Below are positions 1-5,063 of a stretch of 5,510 nucleotides of DNA, one piece after another. Every line of letters starts with the position of its first letter. The stretch's first letter is position 1. Made by a program: the position numbers and the translations under genes. Under the pieces are notes generated by a model. That model made no database searches, was not told the origin of the DNA, and saw nothing but the letters and a program-made list of their open reading frames with translations. This DNA comes from Pseudomonadota bacterium (lineage in GTDB: Bacteria; Pseudomonadota; Alphaproteobacteria; Caulobacterales; Caulobacteraceae): positions 1-5,510 of the forward strand of contig JAEXJH010000505.1 in the NCBI GenBank assembly GCA_023445955.1. Direction: 5' to 3'.

Positions 1-1149
1 CAGCTGGTCGCCGCCTTCCACAGCCTGGTCGGCATGGCCGCCTGCCTGGTGGCCGTGGCCGCCATCTACACGCCCGCCGCCTACGGCATCGTGGGCGCGG
101 ACGGGGCCATCCACCTCAACAGCCTGATCGAGTTGTCGCTGGGCCTGGCCATCGGCGCCATCACCTTCACCGGTTCGGTCATCGCCTTCGCCAAGCTGAA
201 CGGCAACATGGGCGGCGCGCCGATCCTGCTGCCGGCCCGCCACCTGCTGAACATCGCCATCGCCGCCGGCATCGTCGCCCTGGTCGTGGTGCTGGTCGTC
301 AGCGGCGGTTCGGCGATCTGGGCCTTCTGGGGCATCTTCGCCCTGAGCCTGCTGATCGGCGTCACTTTGATCATCCCGATCGGCGGCGCGGACATGCCCG
401 TCGTGGTGTCGATGCTGAACAGCTATTCCGGCTGGGCGGCGGCGGCGCTGGGCTTCACGCTCGAGAACACCACCCTGATCATCACCGGCGCCCTGGTCGG
501 TTCGTCGGGCGCGATCCTGTCCTACATCATGTGCAAGGGCATGAACCGCTCGTTCGTCTCGGTGATCCTGGGCGGCTTCGGCGCCGACGCCGCGGCCGCC
601 GGCCCCGGCGGCAAGGTCGAGACCCGTCCCGTCAAGCAAGGCTCGGCCGACGACGCGGCCTTCATCATGAAGAACGCCAGCAAGGTAATCATCGTCCCGG
701 GCTACGGCATGGCCGTCTCCCAGGCCCAGCATGCTCTCCGCGAAATGGCCGACAAGCTGAAGGAAGAGGGCGTCGAGGTGAAGTACGCCATCCACCCCGT
801 CGCGGGCCGGATGCCGGGCCACATGAACGTGCTGCTGGCCGAGGCCAACGTCCCCTATGACGAGGTCTTCGAGCTGGAGGACATCAACAGCGAGTTCTCG
901 ACGGCCGACGTGGCCTTCGTGATCGGCGCCAACGACGTCACCAATCCGGCCGCCAAGACCGACCCGACCAGCGCCATCTTCGGCATGCCGATCCTGGACG
1001 TCGAAAAGGCCCGCACGGTCCTCTTCGTCAAGCGCGGCATGTCCTCGGGCTATGCCGGGGTGGAGAACGAGCTGTTCTTCAAGGACAACACGATGATGCT
1101 GTTCGCCGACGCCAAGAAGATGGTCGAGGGCATCGTGAAGGGGCTCTAG
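1..1149 (+). CDS. pntB: NAD(P) transhydrogenase subunit beta, 5'-truncated by window edge
   Basis: PntB is the inner-membrane subunit that couples proton re-entry to hydride transfer from NADH to NADP+, working with PntA. The reading frame is open from base 1 and stops at TAG 1147-1149, giving 382 visible codons. The family is usually about 460 residues, so roughly 80 N-terminal residues are missing. The first part is a string of hydrophobic helices (membrane domain II), including [20 protein letters not shown] and [12 protein letters not shown]. After an Ala/Gly-rich linker comes the soluble NADP(H)-binding domain III. It has the fingerprint [10 protein letters not shown] (visible residues 234-243), then [28 protein letters not shown] and [17 protein letters not shown], all hallmark PntB motifs. 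No key motif is broken. The true start lies upstream; the ATG at 34 is internal. pntA genes would be expected just upstream. Transcription ends at the hairpin 18 bases after the stop. Confidence 0.97.
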   Translation, partial: QLVAAFHSLVGMAACLVAVAAIYTPAAYGIVGADGAIHLNSLIELSLGLAIGAITFTGSVIAFAKLNGNMGGAPILLPARHLLNIAIAAGIVALVVVLVVSGGSAIWAFWGIFALSLLIGVTLIIPIGGADMPVVVSMLNSYSGWAAAALGFTLENTTLIITGALVGSSGAILSYIMCKGMNRSFVSVILGGFGADAAAAGPGGKVETRPVKQGSADDAAFIMKNASKVIIVPGYGMAVSQAQHALREMADKLKEEGVEVKYAIHPVAGRMPGHMNVLLAEANVPYDEVFELEDINSEFSTADVAFVIGANDVTNPAAKTDPTSAIFGMPILDVEKARTVLFVKRGMSSGYAGVENELFFKDNTMMLFADAKKMVEGIVKGL

Positions 1150-1166
1150 GGCCTTACTTGATCGCT

Positions 1167-1213
1167 GAAACGACGAAAGGCCCCGGCGGTGACGCTGGGG
1201 CCTTTTTCGTTTC
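1167..1213 (+). terminator. Intrinsic terminator after pntB, possibly bidirectional
   Basis: The arm AAAGGCCCC (1176-1184) pairs with GGGGCCTTT (1197-1205) around a 12-base loop, and five T residues (1203-1207) begin at the stem base. The stem extends outward through GAAACGA (1167-1173) and TCGTTTC (1207-1213). It sits 18 bases after the pntB stop. It also overlaps the stop codon of the convergent small ORF (TCA 1212-1214), so it may end that transcript as well. The T-tract in that direction is shorter and interrupted. Confidence 0.88.
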
Positions 1214-1442
1214 AGGCCGGCTGGCCTTCGGTGTGAAGCGCTCCAGCCATCTCGAGCTTCGCGCGAATGTAGCTGGGGTCGGCATCGTAGCCGTTGGGCC
1301 AAGCCGGGGCGCCCATTTCCAGAAAGACCCGCGCGAAGAAGATCTCGTCATGGAGAGGGAGGGCCATCTCGCCCTGGGACGTCTTGATGTCGCTGAAATA
1401 GATCCGGATGACGATGCCGAAGAAGGTCGAAATGATCGGCAT
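1212..1442 (-). CDS. 76-residue hybrid ORF: DUF4160-like start joined to DUF2442-like end, probable fusion remnant
   Basis: Function unknown. Residues 1-16 (MPIISTFFGIVIRIYF) read like the start of a DUF4160 protein, which normally continues with a DDHxPPHFHA-type segment. That segment is absent here. From about residue 28 the protein instead resembles the C-terminal half of DUF2442: PLHDEIFFARVFLEMGAPAW, followed by WPNGYDADP at residues 47-55. The two families are commonly encoded by neighbouring small genes. A deletion that removed the end of one and the start of the other, in frame, would give this ORF. The start codon has a plausible ribosome site (GGAG, spaced 6 bases) and AT-rich DNA upstream, so expression is possible. 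The stop lies inside the pntB terminator. An alternative start at residue 26 (MALPLHDE) would give only the DUF2442-like half. Family assignments are from memory of the motifs. Confidence 0.55.
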   Translation of the reverse strand: MPIISTFFGIVIRIYFSDIKTSQGEMALPLHDEIFFARVFLEMGAPAWPNGYDADPSYIRAKLEMAGALHTEGQPA

Positions 1443-1496
1443 GCGGCGCTCCGTTCAATATTCAACCTATCCGATATTTATTTTTTTGCGCAATCC

Positions 1497-1534
1497 AAAC
1501 GAAACAAAGGCCCCAGGGTTACCTGGAGCCTCTG
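1497..1534 (-). terminator. Intrinsic terminator for the UrcA-family gene
   Basis: AGGCCCCAGG (1508-1517) and CCTGGAGCCT (1522-1531) form a 10-position stem with one C/A mismatch and a four-base loop. Two further outer pairs are possible (1505-1534 and 1506-1533). Read on the minus strand, the stem is followed by a T-rich tail, TTTGTTTCGTTT. It lies about 50 bases beyond the UrcA stop codon and upstream of the next minus-strand ORF, which would therefore need its own promoter within 1443-1500. Confidence 0.72.
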
Positions 1535-1583
1535 TCGCGGGGTGTGGGAGTGTGGGGTGGTTCTGGGTAAGCGCTACTGAAGA

Positions 1584-1940
1584 TCACTTAGCGGCCATCT
1601 CGACCGCGCTGGTGCGGGCGGCGAAGGCCAGGGCCTTGCGCTGGTGCTTGGGCAGTTGGTTGTTCACTTCGCGGTGGACGTCGGCCACGCAGGCGCCCAG
1701 CGACGTGGCCAGGCCTTCGCTGCTGCGCTGCTTGGCGCGGCACAGGGTTTCGCCGGCGGTGTCGATGCGGGCCTTGAAGATCGCCGCTTGCGACGGGCTC
1801 GACAGGTCCAGGTCGCCGAACGAGACGGTGGCGGTGATCTCGCGCTCGGCGGCGTTGGCGGCTTGGGTCAGGCCCAGGACCGGCACGGCGGCGAGGCTCA
1901 GGCTGGCGACGGTAGTCAGGCTCATGATGAACTTGCGCAT
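1584..1940 (-). CDS. UrcA family protein, secreted, small
   Basis: This 118-residue protein has a clear Sec signal peptide: a basic start (MRKF), a hydrophobic core over about residues 5-23, and a probable cleavage after ANA (residue 30). The mature part opens with ITATVSFGDLDLSSPSQAA, the typical UrcA signature of a beta strand followed by the DLDLSSP turn. The rest is a helical segment containing two cysteines (C67 in ETLCRAK, C84 in GACVADV) that in this family are expected to form a disulfide in the periplasm. UrcA proteins are small exported proteins common in Caulobacterales and Sphingomonadales, with no established biochemical activity. The length is normal for the family. The ATG at 1938-1940 is chosen because it begins the signal peptide and has a purine-rich site (GAGGG) about 10 bases upstream. 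The gene appears monocistronic: a terminator follows it, and a long divergent control region precedes it. Confidence 0.87.
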   Translation of the reverse strand: MRKFIMSLTTVASLSLAAVPVLGLTQAANAAEREITATVSFGDLDLSSPSQAAIFKARIDTAGETLCRAKQRSSEGLATSLGACVADVHREVNNQLPKHQRKALAFAARTSAVEMAAK

Positions 1941-2000
1941 TTGAAGTATCCCTCTGGCTGGGCGCTATTCCCTGCGCCGATGAATACTGTGTACTGCCGA

Positions 2001-2014
2001 GACTTCGCGAAGTC
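2001..2014. repeat. Perfect 14-bp palindrome upstream of the UrcA gene
   Basis: GACTTCGCGAAGTC is self-complementary along its full length, with two further G-C pairs beyond one mismatch (1998-1999 with 2016-2017). It lies 61 bases upstream of the UrcA start codon. It could be an operator for a dimeric regulator or a structure in the UrcA leader RNA. No regulator is recognised from the sequence. Confidence 0.5.
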
Positions 2015-2078
2015 CCGTTACGTCTCAGTCATGACGTGTAATTTAAAAAGTGTACTGGGTTTAATGTAATGAAGTTTC

Positions 2079-2098
2079 CGTAATCTATGTCGATTACG
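2079..2098. repeat. Inverted repeat, 7-bp arms with 6-bp spacer
   Basis: CGTAATC (2079-2085) and GATTACG (2092-2098) are exact reverse complements separated by TATGTC. The site is about 30 bases upstream of the CtrA box and lies in the AT-rich part of the intergenic region, where a regulator could act on either divergent gene. There is no T-tract, so a terminator is unlikely. Confidence 0.45.
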
Positions 2099-2130
2099 TG
2101 ACGCCTTGGGGCGGTAGCTTGACCTTACGA

Positions 2131-2145
2131 TTAACGAATAGTTAA
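2131..2145 (+). promoter_or_regulatory. Probable CtrA binding site (TTAA-N7-TTAA)
   Basis: TTAA (2131-2134), the seven bases CGAATAG, and TTAA (2142-2145) match the core recognition motif of CtrA, the cell-cycle response regulator of Caulobacter and relatives, with exact spacing. It lies 131 bases upstream of the peptidase start and 190 bases upstream of the divergent UrcA start. A -35-like TTGACC is at 2119-2124, so the box would sit within the core promoter. That placement suits repression if this -35 is real, or activation if transcription starts further downstream. The site and spacing are seen directly; CtrA control is inferred. Confidence 0.65.
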
Positions 2146-2240
2146 GCTGCGCCCTGTTTTCGCCCCATGCGACCTTCATACACCCCGCCGATTCACCATC
2201 CCGAAAGGTCAGGTATGAGAGTTGGTCGCGCGAGGCGCGG

Positions 2241-2269
2241 TCCTCTCCTTGGCCGAACGTCCGAGAGGA
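2241..2269 (+). promoter_or_regulatory. Possible hairpin hiding the ribosome binding site of the M23 gene
   Basis: TCCTCTC (2241-2247) is the exact reverse complement of GAGAGGA (2263-2269), which is the Shine-Dalgarno sequence of the peptidase gene, seven bases before its TTG start. Folding would give a 7-bp stem with a 15-base loop and block initiation. Whether it folds, and whether anything opens it, is not shown by the sequence alone. Confidence 0.35.
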
Positions 2270-2276
2270 AAGCGGT

Positions 2277-3092
2277 TTGACCCCCAAGAGCCTGGCTGTT
2301 CAGTCGCCGCACGTGCGCGTCGCCTTCTTCACCATGCTGGGCGTGGCGGCCATGGCGGGGGCGCTGAACGGCGCCGTGGCGCTGGGCGAGTGGGTCTCGC
2401 ACACGGCGCCGGTCGCCAGCCCGACCCCCGCCATCGTTCCCATCCAGCCGGCCGTCGAGGAAGAGACGGAGACCGCTCCGCCGCCGCCGGCCTATCAGTT
2501 CGACGCGCCGCTGCCCGGCCGGGTGGTCAATTCGCCGTTCGGCCTGCGCCAGCTGCCGTGGGAAGAGAACGGCCGCCTGCACCAGGGCGTCGACATCGCC
2601 GCTCCCGCCGGCGCGGCGGTCAAGGTCGCCGCCGACGGCGTGGTCAAGGCCACGGGCCTGTCGCCGACCTACGGCCGCTATGTCCAGGTGATGCACAAGG
2701 GCGGGCTGACCACGATGTACGCGCACCTCGCCGGTCCGGCGAAGGGCGTGAAGCGCGGCGCCTATCTGCGCCGGGGCGACACCGTGGCCTATGTGGGCAA
2801 TTCGGGCCGCTCGACCGGCTCGCACCTGCATTTCGAGATCCGCAACGGCGACAAGGCCCTGAACCCCAGCTTCTTCCTGGGTCGCAGCTTTGCGGCGGCC
2901 GACGACCTACCGCTGAAGGCTGCTGGCCGGGTGTCGAAGAAGGTTCGTGTCGCCACCGTCTCGAAATGGCCCCCGGGCGTCGTGAAGGGCGGCAAGACGG
3001 CCAATGGCATCGTCGTCACGCGCGTGAAGGGCGGCCGCGTGCGCGCCACCATTCCGGTGGTCGGCGGCTCCGTCCCGAGCATCGCCGGATAA
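2277..3092 (+). CDS. M23 family (LytM-type) peptidoglycan endopeptidase, membrane-anchored
   Basis: Enzymes of this family cut peptide cross-bridges of peptidoglycan in the periplasm. The 271-residue protein has a short cytoplasmic start and one hydrophobic segment at about residues 14-37, serving as membrane anchor or uncleaved signal. A Pro/Glu-rich linker (about 44-72) follows, then a complete M23 domain (about 78-197). The zinc site is intact: H102 and D106 in HQGVDIAAP, and H185 in SHLHFE. The catalytic histidines H150 (YAHL) and H183 are also present, so the enzyme is probably active rather than a regulatory LytM relative. A basic tail of about 70 residues (KKVRVATVSK onward) has no recognised domain. 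The start is TTG at 2277, supported by GAGAGGA upstream. The next in-frame ATG (residue 20) would fall inside the membrane segment. Regulation may involve the upstream CtrA box and the hairpin on the ribosome site. I cannot say which named Caulobacter LytM protein this matches. Confidence 0.92.
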   Translation: MTPKSLAVQSPHVRVAFFTMLGVAAMAGALNGAVALGEWVSHTAPVASPTPAIVPIQPAVEEETETAPPPPAYQFDAPLPGRVVNSPFGLRQLPWEENGRLHQGVDIAAPAGAAVKVAADGVVKATGLSPTYGRYVQVMHKGGLTTMYAHLAGPAKGVKRGAYLRRGDTVAYVGNSGRSTGSHLHFEIRNGDKALNPSFFLGRSFAAADDLPLKAAGRVSKKVRVATVSKWPPGVVKGGKTANGIVVTRVKGGRVRATIPVVGGSVPSIAG

Positions 3093-3118
3093 AAGTCAGC
3101 TCAGAGACCATCGCGTTC

Positions 3119-3143
3119 TCGACGCGTCACAAAGCGCTACTAC
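3119..3143 (+). promoter_or_regulatory. Probable housekeeping promoter for the alpha/beta hydrolase gene
   Basis: TCGACGC (3119-3125) matches six of seven positions of the Caulobacter -35 consensus TTGACGS. After a 10-base spacer, GCTACTAC (3136-3143) matches seven of eight positions of the -10 consensus GCTANAWC. The spacer lies within the accepted 10-14 range. Transcription would be expected to start about 6-8 bases later, at or just before the ATG at 3153. The -35 also lies in a small dyad, CGCGT-N5-ACGCG (3112-3126), which has no T-tract and is unlikely to terminate the peptidase transcript. Confidence 0.58.
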
Positions 3144-3152
3144 ATTGAGGCC

Positions 3153-4109
3153 ATGATCCAGTTTCTCGGCCGTGGCGTCGCGGGCTTCGCGCTCCTGCTC
3201 TTGTCCTATATCGCCGTCGGCGGGCTGATGAGCGCCTCAGGGGCGCCCAAGCCGCGCGGCCAGCTGGTCGAGATCGAGCCGGGGCGCAAGCTGCGGCTGG
3301 TCTGCGAAGGCCCCAAGAGCGACCGCCCCGTGGTCTGGCTGGAGGCCGGCGCCTTCGGCTTCGCCGCCGATTGGGGCGCGACGCAAGAAGCCCTGACCGC
3401 CGCCGGCTGGCGCTCGTGCGCCTATGACCGCGCCGGCATGGGCTATTCGCCGAAGGGGCCAAGCCCCCGCGACGGCATCGCCATCGTCACCGATTTCGAG
3501 AAGCTGGTCGCCGCCTCGGGCGAGAGCGGTCCCTACATCCTGGTCGGCCACTCGATGGCCGGCCTGCGCCTGCGTGAATATGCCGGCCGCAATCCGGACA
3601 AGGTCGCCGGCATCGTCCTGGTCGACGCCGCCACGCCCGAGGCCGCCCAGAACCCGCAGATGCAGGGCTTCATCAACGCCTTCGCCACGGCCTCCAAATG
3701 GGCGGCGCGGGGCGCCTCGATCGGCCTCTACAAGCCGCTGGCCCACACGCGGCTGGGCGACAAGATCGACCTGCCGCCGGCCGCCAAGGCCGAGAAGAAC
3801 TGGGCCTTCGCCAACGGCGCCCACAACCGTGTCGCCGCCGAGGAGGTCGTGCTGTGGAAGCAGGCCTCCGACCAGGCCGCCCTGCAGCCGAACTTCGATC
3901 CCAAGTGGCCGGTCGCCGTCGTCACCGCTGGTCCGGTCGCCGGCCGCGAGGATCGCAAGGAAATGCAGGCCGCGCCCGCCCGTCGCTCGCAGCACGGCCT
4001 GGTGGACCATGTCGAGGCCGCCACCCACACCCTGCTGATCGGGCGCCGCTTCGCCGACCACATCGTTCGGGCCGTGGCCTTCGTGGCCGACGCTTACAAA
4101 AAGGGCTGA
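3153..4109 (+). CDS. Alpha/beta hydrolase fold protein, membrane-anchored or exported
   Basis: This is a serine hydrolase of 318 residues with unknown substrate. An N-terminal hydrophobic segment (about residues 8-28, GFALLLLSYIAVGGLMSA) looks like an anchor or signal, placing the enzyme on the periplasmic side. The fold is shown by CAYDRAGMGYSP (89-100) before the nucleophile elbow GHSMAG, with S134 as nucleophile. VLVDAATPE follows, and H292 in ATHTLLI is the likely catalytic histidine. The acid is less certain; D158 or D267 are candidates. The oxyanion region reads LEAGAFG rather than the common HG motif, as in hydrolases annotated as proline iminopeptidase-like. The ATG at 3153 is preceded by GAGG only two bases away, too close for normal pairing, and a promoter almost abuts it, so translation may be leaderless. 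It is separated by 60 bases from the peptidase and 36 from the ABC genes. No functional link to either is evident. Confidence 0.88.
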   Translation: MIQFLGRGVAGFALLLLSYIAVGGLMSASGAPKPRGQLVEIEPGRKLRLVCEGPKSDRPVVWLEAGAFGFAADWGATQEALTAAGWRSCAYDRAGMGYSPKGPSPRDGIAIVTDFEKLVAASGESGPYILVGHSMAGLRLREYAGRNPDKVAGIVLVDAATPEAAQNPQMQGFINAFATASKWAARGASIGLYKPLAHTRLGDKIDLPPAAKAEKNWAFANGAHNRVAAEEVVLWKQASDQAALQPNFDPKWPVAVVTAGPVAGREDRKEMQAAPARRSQHGLVDHVEAATHTLLIGRRFADHIVRAVAFVADAYKKG

Positions 4110-4145
4110 TACAACTTTCGGGGTATCGATTCGGGGGAGGGGTCC

Positions 4146-5063
4146 ATGGTCAGCGCCGTCAGCCTGGAGGGCGTCAGCAAGACCTACGATGACTTCCACG
4201 CCGTCCGGGACGTCAGTTTCGAGGTCCCCGCCGGCCGGATCACCGGATTCCTGGGTCCCAACGGCGCGGGCAAGACCTCGACCCTTCGCATGATCCTGGG
4301 CCTGCTGCCGCCGACGGCCGGGCGGATCACGGTGCTGGGCGCGGCCGACGCCACCAAGGTCCACGAGCGGATCGGCTTCCTTCCCGAGGAACGCGGCCTC
4401 TACAAGCGCATGACCCCGATCGACGCCATCGCCTTCTTCGCGGGGCTCAAGGGCGTGCCGGAGGCCGAGGGCCGCAAGCGCGCCAAGGCGATGCTGGAGG
4501 CCCAGGGCCTGGGCTACGCCATGAAGAAGCCGATCAAGGACCTGTCCAAGGGCATGGCCCAGAAGGTCCAGCTGATCTCGGCCCTGGCGCACGAGCCGGA
4601 GTTGGTGGTGCTGGACGAGCCGTTCTCGGGCCTCGACCCCGTCAACCAGCAGGCTCTGGAGGCGATGATCCGCGAGATCGCCGCGCGCGGGGCCACGGTC
4701 CTGTTCTCCACCCACGTGATGCAGCACGCCGAGCGCCTGTGCGACAAGGTCGTGCTGATGGCGCGCGGGCGGAAGGTGTTCGACGGCGACGTTTCCACGG
4801 CCCGCTGCGCCGCGCCGCGGGCGCTGGTGCTGGAGGGCGATCTCTCGGCTGAGCAGGTCATGGCGCTGCCAGGCCTGGGCGCGGTGACCTCCGAGCCGCT
4901 GCCGGACGGTGGCTGGCGTCACGTTGCCGTCCTGCCGGAGGCAGGGACGGGGCAGGACGCCCTGAAGGCCGCCTTTGCCAGAGATCTCGCTCTACGCCGG
5001 TTCGAGCTCAAGGAACCCAGCCTGCACGACGCCTTCATCGTCCTGACGGGAGACCAGGCATGA
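4146..5063 (+). CDS. ABC transporter ATP-binding protein, NatA-like
   Basis: This cytoplasmic ATPase drives an ABC-2 type exporter; the substrate is unknown. All nucleotide-binding motifs are in order in its 305 residues: Walker A GPNGAGKT (37-44), Q-loop region GFLPEERGLY (77-86), signature LSKGM (133-137), Walker B with D157-E158 in LVVLDEPFSGLD, D-loop SGLD (161-164) and switch histidine H190 in FSTH. Glu in place of the usual Q-loop Gln, and LSKGM in place of LSGGQ, are familiar in the NatA/YhaQ branch and do not suggest inactivity. The C-terminal part (about 220-305) resembles the DUF4162 extension of this branch and ends with the usual LHDAFIVLTG. The ATG at 4146 has a strong GGGGAGGGG (4134-4142) ribosome site. 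The stop overlaps the permease start, so the two are co-translated. A GATTC methylation site lies at 4128-4132. Confidence 0.95.
   Translation: MVSAVSLEGVSKTYDDFHAVRDVSFEVPAGRITGFLGPNGAGKTSTLRMILGLLPPTAGRITVLGAADATKVHERIGFLPEERGLYKRMTPIDAIAFFAGLKGVPEAEGRKRAKAMLEAQGLGYAMKKPIKDLSKGMAQKVQLISALAHEPELVVLDEPFSGLDPVNQQALEAMIREIAARGATVLFSTHVMQHAERLCDKVVLMARGRKVFDGDVSTARCAAPRALVLEGDLSAEQVMALPGLGAVTSEPLPDGGWRHVAVLPEAGTGQDALKAAFARDLALRRFELKEPSLHDAFIVLTGDQA

Larger units (their letters stand above)
1941..2276. promoter_or_regulatory. Divergent intergenic control region between the UrcA gene and the M23 peptidase gene
   Basis: These 336 bases hold no convincing gene. The part from about 2018 to 2165 is clearly more AT-rich than its surroundings. 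Visible elements are a 14-bp palindrome (2001-2014), a 7-bp inverted repeat with a 6-base spacer (2079-2098), a CtrA box (2131-2145), a GATTC CcrM methylation site (2190-2194), and a hairpin covering the peptidase ribosome site (2241-2269). An 8-bp direct repeat, GTGTACTG, occurs at 1989-1996 and 2050-2057. A -35-like TTGACC lies at 2119-2124, but no good -10 partner is found at normal spacing. No clear promoter for the UrcA gene was found on the minus strand. Confidence 0.6.

Noticed and set aside
1408..1944. Plus-strand open frame of 178 codons opposite the UrcA gene
   Set aside because: The UrcA family signature and signal peptide on the other strand are decisive, and this frame also runs through the UrcA terminator.
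1989..2057. Direct repeat GTGTACTG (two copies 61 bases apart) as a possible CRISPR or iteron array
   Set aside because: Only two short copies with no regular spacing; kept as a note on the control region, not as an array or origin.
2018..2287. 89-codon minus-strand open frame across the intergenic region
   Set aside because: It overlaps the CtrA box, the inverted repeat and the peptidase start, has no domain resemblance, and lies in AT-rich DNA unlike local coding sequence.
2193..2831. 212-codon minus-strand open frame opposite the M23 gene
   Set aside because: Arg/His-rich shadow of a real gene. No recognisable motif, and it would run through the control region.
3112..3126. CGCGT-N5-ACGCG hairpin as terminator of the M23 gene
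   Set aside because: Only five base pairs and no following T-tract. It overlaps the probable -35 of the next gene instead.
3237..4922. Very long open frame (561 codons) on the minus strand opposite the hydrolase and the ABC ATPase
   Set aside because: It is antisense to two genes with complete catalytic motifs and crosses their boundary. Its product is a His/Arg/Gly/Gln-rich sequence without domains, as expected from the complement of GC-rich coding DNA.
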